DNA of 64,000 nt from JBBRVW01 sp963784645 (GCA_963784645.1 CAWARY010000002.1:248001-312000), one strand, 5' to 3'. Numbered from the stretch's first letter, positions 47,945 through 58,006 are shown. Numbers and translations: made by a program. Notes: generated by a model not told the origin, from the letters alone.

Positions 47945-49588
47945 ATGACCGCCCTCGTGCTCGGGCCCCTGCTGCGGCACGTCGGGCGGACCGACGCGAC
48001 GATCTGGGTCGAGACCGACTCCCCCTGCACCGTCGAGGTCCTCGGCCGGACCGAGCCCACCTGGACGGTGGCCGGGCACCACTACGCCCTCGTCGTGGTC
48101 GACGGCCTCGAGCCGGGCACCAGGACGCCGTACGACGTCCGTCTCGACGGCCGGCGGGTGTGGCCGCCCGACGACTCGGAGCTGCCGCCCCCGCGGATCC
48201 GGACGATGGATCCCAGCACGCCGTTCCGCATCGTGTTCGGCTCGTGCCGCTACGCGACACCGGACGCCGTCGAGGGCGACAGCCACTTCGACCCCGACGC
48301 GCTGGACACCTACGCCCAGCGGATGGCGCGGCTGCCCGACGACCGGTGGCCGGACCAGGTCCTCATGCTCGGCGACCAGGTCTACGCCGACGAGACCTCG
48401 CCGCACATCCGCGCGAGGATCCGCGCCCGGCGGGACATCACCGTGGAGCCGGGCGAGCAGATCAAGGACTACGAGGAGTACACCTGGCTCTACGAGGAGA
48501 GCTGGACCGATCCGCACGTGCGCTGGCTGCTGTCGAGCGTGCCGTCGTCGATGATCTTCGACGACCACGACGTCATCGACGACTGGAACACCTCGGCCGC
48601 CTGGCGACGTGACATGCAGGCGACCTCGTGGTGGGAGGAGCGGATCATCGGCGGGCTGTCGTCGTACTGGGTGTACCAGCATCTCGGCAACCTCTCGCCG
48701 GAGGGTCTCGCCGGCAACGACCTCTACCAGCGGGTCAGGAGGCACGACGGCGACTGCGAGCAGATGTTGCGGGAGTTCGCCGCCGAGGCCGACAGGGAGG
48801 CCGACGGGCACAAGGGCACGCAGTGGTCCTACCGGCGCGATCTCGGTGACGTGCGGCTGCTCGTCATCGACTCCCGCTGCGGCCGGATGCTCGACTCCGA
48901 CGACCGCTCGATGGTGTCCGACGCCGAGTTCCGCTGGATCGAGGAGCAGGTCGACGGTGACTACGAGCACCTGCTGGTGGGGACCTCTCTGCCCTGGTTG
49001 ATGGCCCGGGCCCTGCACGACATCGAGGCATGGAACGAGGTGGTCGCCAGCGGCTCGCGCGGGCCGAGGGTGGCGGGGTGGGCCGAGAAGATGCGCCGCG
49101 CTGCTGATCTCGAGCACTGGGCGGCGTTCCGTGAGTCCTTCGACCGGCTCTCCGCGCTGCTCGCGGCCGTCGGCCGCGGGGAGCACGCCGGTCCGGACGG
49201 CACCCCGCCCGGCTCGATCTGCGTGCTCTCCGGCGACGTCCACCACGCCTACGCCGCCCGGGCCAGGTTCGACGAGCACGTGACCACGCCGGTCTACCAG
49301 CTCACCTGCTCGCCGGTGCACAACTACGTGCCCGGCTTCATGAAGGTCGCCTTCCGGATCTCCTGGTCGCGGGTGGCGGAGCGGTTCACCCGGTTCCTGC
49401 TCGGCCTGTTCTCCCGGGTGCCCAAGCAGCAGCTCGCCTGGGACCGGATCGCCGGGCCCTACTACGGCAACGAGATCGCGACCCTGCTGCTCGACGGGCG
49501 GTCGGCCCAGCTGGTGATCGAGCAGGCCGGCCGGGACAAGGCCGGTCGCGCCCGGCTGACCCCCGTGGTCGACCTGAAGCTGGCGTGA
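47945..49588 (+). CDS. PhoD-like metallophosphatase (alkaline phosphatase D family)
   Basis: This 547-aa protein has an N-terminal fibronectin-like part (ATIWVETDSPCTVEVLG). A calcineurin-like PhoD core follows: FRIVFGSCRYATP, VLMLGDQVYADE, MIFDDHDVIDDW, LLVGTSLPWL and CVLSGDVHHAYAARA. These supply the metal ligands. There is no signal peptide, unlike secreted PhoD, so it is probably intracellular. Its stop overlaps the next GTG. Confidence 0.88.
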   Translation: MTALVLGPLLRHVGRTDATIWVETDSPCTVEVLGRTEPTWTVAGHHYALVVVDGLEPGTRTPYDVRLDGRRVWPPDDSELPPPRIRTMDPSTPFRIVFGSCRYATPDAVEGDSHFDPDALDTYAQRMARLPDDRWPDQVLMLGDQVYADETSPHIRARIRARRDITVEPGEQIKDYEEYTWLYEESWTDPHVRWLLSSVPSSMIFDDHDVIDDWNTSAAWRRDMQATSWWEERIIGGLSSYWVYQHLGNLSPEGLAGNDLYQRVRRHDGDCEQMLREFAAEADREADGHKGTQWSYRRDLGDVRLLVIDSRCGRMLDSDDRSMVSDAEFRWIEEQVDGDYEHLLVGTSLPWLMARALHDIEAWNEVVASGSRGPRVAGWAEKMRRAADLEHWAAFRESFDRLSALLAAVGRGEHAGPDGTPPGSICVLSGDVHHAYAARARFDEHVTTPVYQLTCSPVHNYVPGFMKVAFRISWSRVAERFTRFLLGLFSRVPKQQLAWDRIAGPYYGNEIATLLLDGRSAQLVIEQAGRDKAGRARLTPVVDLKLA

Positions 49589-50388
49589 CCGACGGGCCTC
49601 CCGGGTCGGACGTGGTCGCGCGGCTGCGCGCGGCCGGCTGCGTGTTCGCCGAGGACGAGGCCGACCTGCTGCTCGCCGCAGCCACGGGGGAGGAGCTCGA
49701 GGCACTCCTCCGGCGGCGGGCCGGCGGCGAGCCGCTGGAGCAGGTGCTCGGCTGGGCCGAGTTCGCCGGGCTCCGGGTGGCGGTCGCACCGGGTGTGTTC
49801 GTGCCGCGCCGGCGGACCGAGCTGCTGGCCCGCGAGGCGGCCGGCCTGGCGCGGCCCGGTGACGTCGTGGTCGACCTCTGCTGCGGCAGCGGCGCCGTCG
49901 GGCTCGCGGTGGCCGGCGCCGTCCCGGGCCTGGAGCTGCACGCGGCCGACGTCGACCCGGCCGCGGTCCGTTGCGCCCGCCGCAACCTCGAGGCGGTGGG
50001 CGCCACGGTGCACGAGGGCGACCTGGCCGACGCCCTGCCGGCCAGGCTGCGCGGCCGGGTGGCGGTGCTCGCCGCCAACACGCCGTACGTCCCGACGGCC
50101 GCGATCGCGCTGATGCCGCCGGAGGCCCGCGACCACGAGCCCGCGGTGTCGCTCGACGGCGGCGCCGACGGGCTGGCCGTGGCCCGGCGGGTGGTCGCGG
50201 CGGCACCGGCCTGGCTGACGCCCGGCGGCCACGTCCTGGTGGAGACCAGCCGCCGGCAGGCCGGGACGCTGGCCGCCGCGGCGACCGCCGCCGGCCTGAC
50301 GGCCAGGGTGGTCACCGACGACGACCTCGGGGGCACGGTCGTCGTGGGTGCCCTCGACGAGGACCGAGGTGGAAGCGCCACTTCTTGA
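49585..50388 (+). CDS. PrmC/HemK-like N5-glutamine methyltransferase homologue
   Basis: This 267-aa protein has GEPLEQVLGWAEFAGLRVAV, VFVPRRRTELLARE, the SAM motif VVDLCCGSGAVGLAVAGAVP and ANTPYVPTAAI. True PrmC has NPPY at the catalytic step; here it is NTPY, as in the actinobacterial putative N5-glutamine methyltransferase paralogues. It is therefore probably not the release-factor enzyme. GTG 49585 overlaps the PhoD stop (GTGA). Confidence 0.8.
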   Translation: MTDGPPGSDVVARLRAAGCVFAEDEADLLLAAATGEELEALLRRRAGGEPLEQVLGWAEFAGLRVAVAPGVFVPRRRTELLAREAAGLARPGDVVVDLCCGSGAVGLAVAGAVPGLELHAADVDPAAVRCARRNLEAVGATVHEGDLADALPARLRGRVAVLAANTPYVPTAAIALMPPEARDHEPAVSLDGGADGLAVARRVVAAAPAWLTPGGHVLVETSRRQAGTLAAAATAAGLTARVVTDDDLGGTVVVGALDEDRGGSATS

Positions 50389-50419
50389 CGCACTCCTTTC
50401 GAAGGCTTACTTTCGAAAG
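50385..50419 (+). promoter_or_regulatory. Promoter with embedded palindrome, near-leaderless
   Basis: TTGACG (50385-50390), a 17-base spacer and TACTTT (50408-50413) sit only six bases before the GTG at 50420. The dyad CTTTCGAA...TTCGAAAG (50397-50404 and 50412-50419) overlaps the -10, as expected for a self-repressing ArsR-like regulator. Confidence 0.65.
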
Positions 50420-51082
50420 GTGTCTAGCGAACCGTCGACGCCCCAGCCGCGCACCGATCGGCCCGATGCCGCGGAGCTGCAGCCGCGCGACCTCGACGGC
50501 GACCCGCTCGCGATGCGGGCGCTGGCCCACCCGACGCGGCTCCGGCTGCTGGAGGAGCTGACGCTGCGGGGGCCGATGACGGCGACCGAGGCGTCCGAGC
50601 ACGTCGACGAGTCGCCGTCGTCCTGCTCGTTCCACCTGAGGACCCTGGCGAAGTACGGCTTCGTCACCGAGGCGGGGGGTGGCGCCGGCCGGCAGCGGCC
50701 GTGGCGCGCGGTGACGGTCGGGAACCGCTGGCGCACCGGGCCCGGTGTCGAGGCGGGCACCCGGGCGGCGGGGGAGACCCTCGCGGCGCAGGTGCGCCGC
50801 CGGGATGCCGCGCTCCTCGCCGACCACCTGGCGCGCAGCGGCGATCTGCCGGCCGAGTGGCAGGAAGCCGTGATCCACTCCAACTTCGGCGGGTGGCTCA
50901 CGCCCGAGGAGCTCGCCGGCATCGGGCAGGCGCTGCTCGACGCCTGGGCGCCGTACGTCGAGCGGCTGCGCGACCCGCAGACCCGGCCCGTGGGGGCGCG
51001 GCTGGTGCACATGTTCGCGCACGGCTTCCCCCGGCCGGACCCCGTCGGCGACGGCGGCGGCCACGGCAGCGACGATGCGTGA
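50420..51082 (+). CDS. ArsR-like winged-helix regulator with C-terminal effector domain
   Basis: This 220-aa protein has RALAHPTRLRLLEELTLRGP, TATEASEHVDESPSSCSFHL and RTLAKYGFVTEAGG, an ArsR-type HTH without metal cysteines. A helical C-terminal domain of about 110 residues follows. It is next to and overlapping (eight bases) an MFS transporter gene, so it probably represses that exporter and itself. GTG 50420 fits a leaderless start. Confidence 0.85.
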   Translation: MSSEPSTPQPRTDRPDAAELQPRDLDGDPLAMRALAHPTRLRLLEELTLRGPMTATEASEHVDESPSSCSFHLRTLAKYGFVTEAGGGAGRQRPWRAVTVGNRWRTGPGVEAGTRAAGETLAAQVRRRDAALLADHLARSGDLPAEWQEAVIHSNFGGWLTPEELAGIGQALLDAWAPYVERLRDPQTRPVGARLVHMFAHGFPRPDPVGDGGGHGSDDA

Positions 51083-52304
51083 GCTGCTGCGGCACCGGGA
51101 CTTCCGGCTGCTGCTGATCGGCCAGACCCTGTCGATGTTCGGCGACACCGCGATGCTGCTCACCCTCGGCATGTGGGCCAAGGACCTCACCGGGTCCAAC
51201 GCGATCGCCGGCAGTGTCTTCGCCGTGCTCGGCCTGCCGGCCCTGGTGGCGCCGCTCGGCGGCGTGATCATCGACCGGTTCAGGCGACGGCACGTGATGA
51301 TCGCCGTCGACGCCGCCACCGCCGCCGCCCTGCTGCTCCTGCTGCTGGTGCACGACCGCGGCGACCTCTGGCTGATCTACCTGGTCGCGCTGCTCTACGG
51401 CGCGTCGCTGATCCTGTTCGGCTCGGCGCGGTCGGCGTTCCTGCACACCATGCTCGACGAGAGCCAGCTCGGGCCGGCCAACGGCTCGCTGTCCACCGTC
51501 CGCGAGGCGTTGCGGCTGGTCGGGCCGGCGGCCGGCGCGGGCCTCTACGCCTGGCTCGGCGGTGGCGCCACAGCGCTGCTCGACGCGTCGACGTTCGTGG
51601 TGTCCGCCGCGGTGCTGCTGGCGATCCGCACCCCGGAGCCGACGCCGGTCCGCGAGCGGCACGAACCGTTGCGGAGCCGGGTCACCGAGGGCGCCCGGCA
51701 CCTGTGGTCGACGCAGGTCCTGCGCGCGTCGGTCGTCGTCGTCGTGATCTGCATGCTCGCGCTCGGACTCGCCGAGTCGGTGTTCTTCGCTGTCGTGGAC
51801 GACGGGCTGCACAAGCCGGTGACCTTCCTCGGCCTGCTGCAGACCGCGATGGGTGCGGGAGCCGTCCTGGGCGGGCTGGCCATCACCGCGCTGATCCCAC
51901 GGACCGGGGACCTCCGACCGGTGCCCGTCGGCCTGGGCCTGATCGCCGCGGGCGCGGCACTGCAGATCGTCCCGTCGGTGCTCGCGGTCACCGCCGGCAT
52001 GGTGCTGCTCGGTGTCGGGCTGCCGGTCGTGACGGTCTGCCTCACCACGCTGCTGCAGCGGCGCACCCCGCCGGCCATCCAGGGTCGGGTGTTCACGACG
52101 TTCGAGATGGCGTTCGGGGTGCCGCAGGTGCTCTCCATCGCGGTCGGGGCCGCACTGGTGGCGGTGGTCGACTTCCGGGTGCTGCTCGCCGTGATGGCGG
52201 CCGGGATCGCCGTGTCCGCGCTGTACGCCGCGGGTCGGCTGCGCGAGGACGGCACGCCGATCGTGGACACCACCCCCGTGATCATGAACGTTCCTCGGGG
52301 ATAG
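51075..52304 (+). CDS. MFS transporter, probable drug/metabolite exporter
   Basis: This 409-aa protein has 12 hydrophobic helices and opens with RELLRHRDFRLLLIGQTLSM, then FGDTAMLLTLGMWAKDLTG. The loop-2/3 signature is LGGVIIDRFRRRHVMIAVDA. These are typical of MFS_3-type exporters of macrolides or other compounds. It is co-translated with the upstream regulator. Its last codons form one arm of a 15-bp inverted repeat with the end of the convergent ABC-F gene. Confidence 0.88.
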   Translation: MRELLRHRDFRLLLIGQTLSMFGDTAMLLTLGMWAKDLTGSNAIAGSVFAVLGLPALVAPLGGVIIDRFRRRHVMIAVDAATAAALLLLLLVHDRGDLWLIYLVALLYGASLILFGSARSAFLHTMLDESQLGPANGSLSTVREALRLVGPAAGAGLYAWLGGGATALLDASTFVVSAAVLLAIRTPEPTPVRERHEPLRSRVTEGARHLWSTQVLRASVVVVVICMLALGLAESVFFAVVDDGLHKPVTFLGLLQTAMGAGAVLGGLAITALIPRTGDLRPVPVGLGLIAAGAALQIVPSVLAVTAGMVLLGVGLPVVTVCLTTLLQRRTPPAIQGRVFTTFEMAFGVPQVLSIAVGAALVAVVDFRVLLAVMAAGIAVSALYAAGRLREDGTPIVDTTPVIMNVPRG

Positions 52305-52333
52305 AGCCCTGACGGACCTTCATGATCACGGGG
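52274..52333. terminator. Bidirectional hairpin formed by the coding ends of two convergent genes
   Basis: CCCCGTGATCATGAA (52274-52288) is the perfect complement of TTCATGATCACGGGG (52319-52333). The left arm lies in the MFS coding sequence and most of the right arm in the ABC-F coding sequence; the stops are at 52304 and 52326. The 15-bp stem can terminate both transcripts. Confidence 0.75.
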
Positions 52334-53993
52334 TCGTGGGGTGGACCTGTCCGGCCTCGACGCGCAGGTGCCGGTCGGTGTGGACGCGGTCGAGCAGCCG
52401 CCGGTCGTGCGTCACGAGCAGGAGCGTCCCGTCGTAGGTCCCCAGCGACTCCTCGAGCTGCTCGATCGCGGCCAGGTCGAGGTGGTTGGTCGGCTCGTCC
52501 AGCACCAGCAGGTTCGCCCGTCTCGCCATCAGCAGGGCGAGGTCGGCGCGGGTGCGCTCGCCCGGCGAGAGCGTCGCCACCGGTCGCAGCACGTCGTCGG
52601 CGCCGAGGCCGAACTTCGCGAGCAGCGTGCGCGCGTCGGCCACGTCCTGCCCGGTCGCGGCGCGGAACGCGTCGACCAGCGCCACCGAGGGCGGGAACGT
52701 GCGGCGCACCTGGTCGACCTCGCCCACCACGACGCTGCGTCCGAGCCACGCCCGGCCCGACGTGACGGGCAGCCGGCCGAGCAGTGCCGCGAGCAGCGTC
52801 GACTTGCCCGAGCCGTTGGGCCCGGTGACCGCGACCCGCTCGCCGCGGCGGACGGCGAGGTCCACGGGGCCGAGGACGAAGCGGCCGCGCTCCACGACGG
52901 CGGCGGCCAGCCCCGCGACGTCGTCCGGCCCACGGGTCGCCGGGTCCAGCGCCAGCCGCAGCTGCCAGGCATCCCGCGGGTCGTCGACCTCCTCGAGCCG
53001 GTCGAGCTGCCGCAGGACCTTGGCCGCCGCCGCACCACGAGCCTGAGCACCGGCAGTCCGGTGCGCGCGGATGTTCTTGTCCGGCTCCGCCGCCATCGCC
53101 CGGGAGCTGCTGGCCCGCGCCTGCCCCTGCCGGGCCCACTCCTTCTCCCGGCGGGCCCGGTCGACCAGCGAGCTCCGTTGCTCGTCGTAGTCCTCGAACG
53201 CCGCACGGGCAGCCGCCCGCGCCCGGTCGCGCTCCTCCAGGTAGGACGCGAAGCCGCCGCCGTACGGCGTCGCGCGGTGGGTGAACTCGTCGAGCTCGAG
53301 CACGTCGGTGGCGACCCGCTCCAGGAACACCCGGTCGTGCGAGACGACCACCAGCCCACCGCTGCGACGCTCGAGGAACGACTCCAGCAGCGCCAGTCCG
53401 TCGACGTCGAGGTCATTGGTCGGCTCGTCGAGCAGCAGCACGTCAGGCTGGGCCAGCAGCACCGCCGCGAGGCCGCAGCGCGCGAGCTGCCCGCCGGACA
53501 GCGAGGTCGTCTCCCGGTCGAGGAGGTCGGCGGTGAGGCCGAGCCGGTCGAGGACCAGCGACGCCCGCGCCTCGAGGTCGGCGCCACCGAGCGCCAGCCA
53601 GCGGTCCAGCGCGGCGGCATAGACGTCATCCGCGCCGCGGCGCCCCGCGGCCATCGCGTCCGCAGCGCCGGTCATCGCGAGGCCGGCCGCCGTCACCCCG
53701 GTGCGCCGGCCCAGGTAGTCGCGCAGGCTCTCGCCCGGTCTGCGGTCGCGCTCCTGCGGGAGCAGCACGACGGTCGCCGTCGGCGGTGAGAGGGTGACGC
53801 TGCCGGTCTCGGGCCGCAGGTGACCGGCGAGCAGGGCGAGCAGCGTGGACTTCCCCACGCCGTTCGGCCCGACGACGGCGAGCCGGCTACCGGCTCCGAC
53901 GACCACGCTGACGTCGTCGAGCACGACGTGCGGACCGTGGGCGAAGCCGACCGCGCGGAGCGCGACCGCGCCGTCAGGAGAGGTGCCGGACAC
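52326..53993 (-). CDS. ABC-F family ATPase
   Basis: This 555-aa protein has two ABC domains and no membrane segment. Domain 1 has VVGPNGVGKSTLLALLAGHL, TSLSGGQLARCGLAAVLL and VLLLDEPTNDLD. Domain 2 has VTGPNGSGKSTLLAALLG, ATLSPGERTRADLALLM and LLVLDEPTNHLD. The charged interdomain linker is about 80 residues and contains DYDEQRSSLVDRARREKEWA. ABC-F proteins act on ribosomes, as translation factors or antibiotic-protection proteins. Type cannot be set by eye. Confidence 0.92.
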   Translation of the reverse strand: MSGTSPDGAVALRAVGFAHGPHVVLDDVSVVVGAGSRLAVVGPNGVGKSTLLALLAGHLRPETGSVTLSPPTATVVLLPQERDRRPGESLRDYLGRRTGVTAAGLAMTGAADAMAAGRRGADDVYAAALDRWLALGGADLEARASLVLDRLGLTADLLDRETTSLSGGQLARCGLAAVLLAQPDVLLLDEPTNDLDVDGLALLESFLERRSGGLVVVSHDRVFLERVATDVLELDEFTHRATPYGGGFASYLEERDRARAAARAAFEDYDEQRSSLVDRARREKEWARQGQARASSSRAMAAEPDKNIRAHRTAGAQARGAAAAKVLRQLDRLEEVDDPRDAWQLRLALDPATRGPDDVAGLAAAVVERGRFVLGPVDLAVRRGERVAVTGPNGSGKSTLLAALLGRLPVTSGRAWLGRSVVVGEVDQVRRTFPPSVALVDAFRAATGQDVADARTLLAKFGLGADDVLRPVATLSPGERTRADLALLMARRANLLVLDEPTNHLDLAAIEQLEESLGTYDGTLLLVTHDRRLLDRVHTDRHLRVEAGQVHPTTP

Positions 53994-54107
53994 GACGTAC
54001 GACCCTAGGCGGGAGGCGTCGTGACGGCGAGCGGGTTACGCCCGTCGGCTGCTGCGCCCTACCGCGGGAATCTCGGGTCGACCGCGGCGTGCAAGCCACG
54101 GTTCACC

Positions 54108-54137
54108 CGAGTTGATCACGGTTCCGTGATCAACTCG
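54108..54137. repeat. Perfect 14-bp palindrome with 2-base centre
   Basis: CGAGTTGATCACGG and CCGTGATCAACTCG are separated by TT. It lies in the gap between the ABC-F start and the end of the VOC gene and is a likely terminator for the latter. The GATCAC core recalls the first dyad of the 90-bp repeats, but no other part matches. Confidence 0.8.
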
Positions 54138-54180
54138 GCACGGGGCGTTGGGGACGGCGGTCCCAGTGAGCGCGTGGCGG

Positions 54181-54831
54181 TCAGTCGATGCGGACGACGC
54201 CGCGCTCGGTGCTGAAGTGCACCGCGACCAGGCCGGGGTCGTCGGCCTCGACCCAGTCGATCGGGAACTCGGCCTTGGCCACCGGCTCGCCGAGCCAGTC
54301 GCCCACCTTGCTGGCGTCCCCACACATCTCCACCGCCGTGATGCCCGGCGCGTGCGTGCCGTGGTTGTCGGCCGCCGGGTGCAGCGCCGCATCGCCCTGC
54401 CACTGGATGAAGAACGGCAGGGCCGGGTCGTCGAGCAGGTCGAGGACCCCGATCTGCCGCCAGGAGAGGTCGACTCCGTCGGGGCGGCGCCGGTGGCCGT
54501 CGACGGCCGACCGGCCGAGCCGGGCCTCGATCGGGGCCAGGTCGTCGACCGCCACGACCCAGGCCAGCCAGCCGCCGCCGGCCTCGGTGCGCGCCTTGAC
54601 GGCCTGCCCGAACGGGGCCTTGTCCGACGCCGGGTGGTCGAGTGCGGCGACCACCTCGAGGTAGACGCCGTTGGCCAGTGGCAGCACGAAGTTCCGGGTG
54701 CCGAACCGCGGGTGCAGACCGCCGTCGCGGAAGCCCGAGCCCAGGGTCGCGCCGAGCCGCTGCGCCGTCGCTCCGAGTCCGTCCGGACCGGCGGCGTAGG
54801 AGAGGTGGTCGAGTCGCACGGTTCCGACCAT
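54181..54831 (-). CDS. VOC-family (glyoxalase-like) protein
   Basis: About 216 aa from ATG 54831 (VGTVRLDHLSYAAGPDGLG). It has a glyoxalase_3-like layout, HPRFGTRNFVLPLANGVYLE then VVAALDHPASD, with WLAWVVAVDDLAPIEARLG starting the second half and FFIQWQGDAALHPAADN. These fit the VOC fold with His/Glu metal ligands. The substrate is unknown. A nine-codon longer start at 54858 is possible. Confidence 0.8.
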   Translation of the reverse strand: MVGTVRLDHLSYAAGPDGLGATAQRLGATLGSGFRDGGLHPRFGTRNFVLPLANGVYLEVVAALDHPASDKAPFGQAVKARTEAGGGWLAWVVAVDDLAPIEARLGRSAVDGHRRRPDGVDLSWRQIGVLDLLDDPALPFFIQWQGDAALHPAADNHGTHAPGITAVEMCGDASKVGDWLGEPVAKAEFPIDWVEADDPGLVAVHFSTERGVVRID

Positions 54832-54877
54832 CTCACCTGGCGGCGAGTGGACCCACATCGGGTCCGGCGTGGAGCGC

Positions 54878-55984
<1,107 letters not shown>

Positions 55985-56027
55985 GCCGTCACCTTAGGCC
56001 GCCCGGCCCGCCGCAGCCGGCCCCGGT

Positions 56028-56117
56028 CCGGCGATCACGTATACGTGATCCACCGCTGCCTTGCACGGGTTGCAACCCGTGGGAGGCAACAGTCGACCAC
56101 GTTTACGTGGTCGACGG
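56028..56117. repeat. Three-palindrome interspersed repeat, copy 2 (90 bp)
   Basis: The order matches copy 1: GATCACGTATACGTGATC, a central stem around CACGGGTTGCAACCCGTG, and GTCGACCACGTTTACGTGGTCGAC as third dyad. Six positions differ from copy 1; several fall in paired arms, and one (C-G to T-A in the outer central stem) keeps pairing. It lies between the rsiG-like gene end and the hisC start. Confidence 0.9.
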
Positions 56118-56140
56118 ACGGCGGGTGGCGCGGTGCGGAG

Positions 56141-56707
56141 TCAGCTGCAGGTGGGCAGTGCGACGAAGCACTGCGTGGGGTCGGCGTGGTAGCGCGCGAC
56201 CAGGTCGGCGGTCGCCCGGTCCAGCCGGCGGTGCAGGGCCTCGCGGTAGGACGACAGCACGCTCTCGGCCGACGCAAGCCGGGTGAACAGCTCCGCCCGG
56301 CTCTGGACGGTGCCCTCGTCGACGCCGCTGGCCCACAGGTCCGGCAGGTGCGGGAGGATCGGCATCCCGGCGTCCGGGTGCAGCGTGAGGATGACCTGGC
56401 GTCCCTTGGTGCCGCGCTGCTCGGTGAGCGACTCCAGCAGCGCGGGGCGGTCGCCGGGACGGTTGTCCGCCCGCAGCAGGTCGCGCCGGGCCTGGATGAG
56501 CCGCCGCCAGTAGGACGCCCGGAGCTCCTCGTCGAGCAGGGTGCGGCGGTAGGTGCGCAACCGGGTCAGCGTCATGTGCGCCAGCTCGGGCGACCGCTCG
56601 GGCACCGTGACCCCGAAGCGCGCAGCCGGGGCCGCCGGCGGTGCCGGGGGCCGCTGCGGGCCGTCCGGTGCCGTCCGGCGCTGATCGAGTGGCGAGACGA
56701 GTGTCAC
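56141..56707 (-). CDS. rsiG: RsiG-family protein with twin cyclic-di-GMP-binding motifs
   Basis: From GTG 56707 (188 aa; other starts at 56752 or 56575). Two long helices each carry the RsiG signature E-x3-S-x2-R-x3-Q-x3-D. Copy 1 is EELRASYWRRLIQARRD (E61, S65, R68, Q72, D76). Copy 2 is ESVLSSYREALHRRLD (E148, S152, R155, H159, D163) with His replacing Gln. RsiG of Streptomyces binds a c-di-GMP dimer and then sequesters sigma WhiG. The middle (LTLHPDAGMPILPHLPDLWA) is a loop. The partner sigma factor is not in the window. Confidence 0.75.
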   Translation of the reverse strand: MTLVSPLDQRRTAPDGPQRPPAPPAAPAARFGVTVPERSPELAHMTLTRLRTYRRTLLDEELRASYWRRLIQARRDLLRADNRPGDRPALLESLTEQRGTKGRQVILTLHPDAGMPILPHLPDLWASGVDEGTVQSRAELFTRLASAESVLSSYREALHRRLDRATADLVARYHADPTQCFVALPTCS

Positions 56708-56790
56708 GACCACTGCATCGTCGGGATCGGTCTGCGCCTTGATCCCTCTCACCCGCGCGGCCGAATACCTTCGGCCGACCCGGCCGCCGC

Positions 56791-57636
56791 TCAGGCCCTG
56801 GCCAGCACCTCGCCGTGGACGATCGTCAGCCAGCCGTCCGGGTCCGCACCCCACTCGCGCCACGTCTCGGCCAACCGCTGGAGGTCGGCCTCGGTGGCCA
56901 GGCCGCGCTCGCGGGCCTGGACCGCGAAGTCCGAGGAGGTCACGCGGCCGGCCCAGCTGCGCGACCACCACTCACGGTCGGTCCGGGACGCGAAGCACCA
57001 GACCGAGGCACTGGCCGTGACGTCCGTGAGGCCGGCCTGACGGCACCAGGACAGCAGCCGACGGCCCGCGTCCGGCTCGGCACCGTTGGACCGTGCGACC
57101 GCGTGGTAGAGCGCGAGCCAGTCGTCGAGGCCGGACAGCTCGGGCCACCAGGTGAACGCGCCGTAGTCGGCGTCGCGGGCGGCGACCAGCCCGCCGGGGC
57201 GAGTCACGCGGCGCATCTCGAGCAAGGCCGCCACGGGGTCGGTGAGGTGCTGCAGGACCTGGTGGGCGTGGGTGACGTCGAACGAGTCGGGGCCGAGGTC
57301 GAGGGCATAGACGTCGCCGGTGCGCAGGTCGACGCCGGGCGCCGTGTGCCGTGCCTCGTGCAGCACCACCGACGAGCGGTCGACACCGACGACCCGGCCC
57401 GGGGCCACCCGCGCGGCCAGGTCGGCGGTGATGGTCGCCGGCCCGCAGCCGACGTCGAGCAGGTCGGTGCCCGGGCGCAGGTGCGGGAGCAGGTAGCCGG
57501 CGGAGTTCTCGGCGGTGCGCCAGCGGTGCGACTGCAGCACGCTCTCGTGGTGGCCGTGGGTGTAGACGTCAGCGGCCGACCGGCCCGCCGACGCCGCCGG
57601 GGCGCCCGAACGGTGGGATCCACCGTCTCTCGTCAC
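56791..57636 (-). CDS. Class I SAM-dependent methyltransferase (UbiE-like)
   Basis: This 281-aa protein opens with ADVYTHGHHESVLQSHRWRT. Motif I is DLLDVGCGPATITADLAARV, the acidic loop VVGVDRSSVVL, motif II FDVTHAHQVLQHL and motif III RVTRPGGLVAARDADYG. The C-terminal region is helical. This group includes many natural-product and quinone methyltransferases; the substrate is unknown. Confidence 0.87.
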   Translation of the reverse strand: MTRDGGSHRSGAPAASAGRSAADVYTHGHHESVLQSHRWRTAENSAGYLLPHLRPGTDLLDVGCGPATITADLAARVAPGRVVGVDRSSVVLHEARHTAPGVDLRTGDVYALDLGPDSFDVTHAHQVLQHLTDPVAALLEMRRVTRPGGLVAARDADYGAFTWWPELSGLDDWLALYHAVARSNGAEPDAGRRLLSWCRQAGLTDVTASASVWCFASRTDREWWSRSWAGRVTSSDFAVQARERGLATEADLQRLAETWREWGADPDGWLTIVHGEVLARA

Positions 57637-57706
57637 GGGACCAGGCTACGTGGGGCGTCCTGCGCCGGCCGTGGGCGACACGTCGTCGTGCGGCGCCCGT
57701 CGAGGC

Positions 57707-58006
57707 TCAGGCACAGCAGCGGTCGACCGGGCGCAGCACGGCCACGTCGCTGTCGACGGCGAGCGAGTCGAGGGTGCCGTGCGGGCCGAAGACGAGCATC
57801 CGGCCCGAGAGCACCGCGAGCTCGGCGACGTCTCGCTCCGAACCGCCGACGGCGAAGCCGAGGTCGCGGAAGCGGGTGCCGTGCAGCGCCGGCTGCGGCG
57901 GCAGGAAGTCCCCCGGCCGGATCTCGCGCGCGGCGACGCGCAGCTCGCGCACGTCGGCGAGCTCGGACGGCGCGGTGCCCATGTCGGGCAGGTGCTGCGG
58001 GTGCAT
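57707..58006 (-). CDS. 99-aa hypothetical protein
   Basis: ATG 58006 follows AAGGA. The sequence is soluble and mixed alpha/beta (PSELADVRELRVAAREIRPG, LGFAVGGSERDVAELAVLSG, DSLAVDSDVAVLRPVDRCCA), ending in a Cys pair. The phrase ending IRPGDF followed by a beta-rich part suggests a small barrel, but I cannot assign a family. It diverges from the M1 peptidase, and the 227-bp gap shows no clear promoter. Confidence 0.6.
   Translation of the reverse strand: MHPQHLPDMGTAPSELADVRELRVAAREIRPGDFLPPQPALHGTRFRDLGFAVGGSERDVAELAVLSGRMLVFGPHGTLDSLAVDSDVAVLRPVDRCCA

Noticed and set aside
54108..54137. Partial copy of the 90-bp repeat
   Set aside because: Only the GATCAC core matches; the rest of the palindrome and flanks do not.
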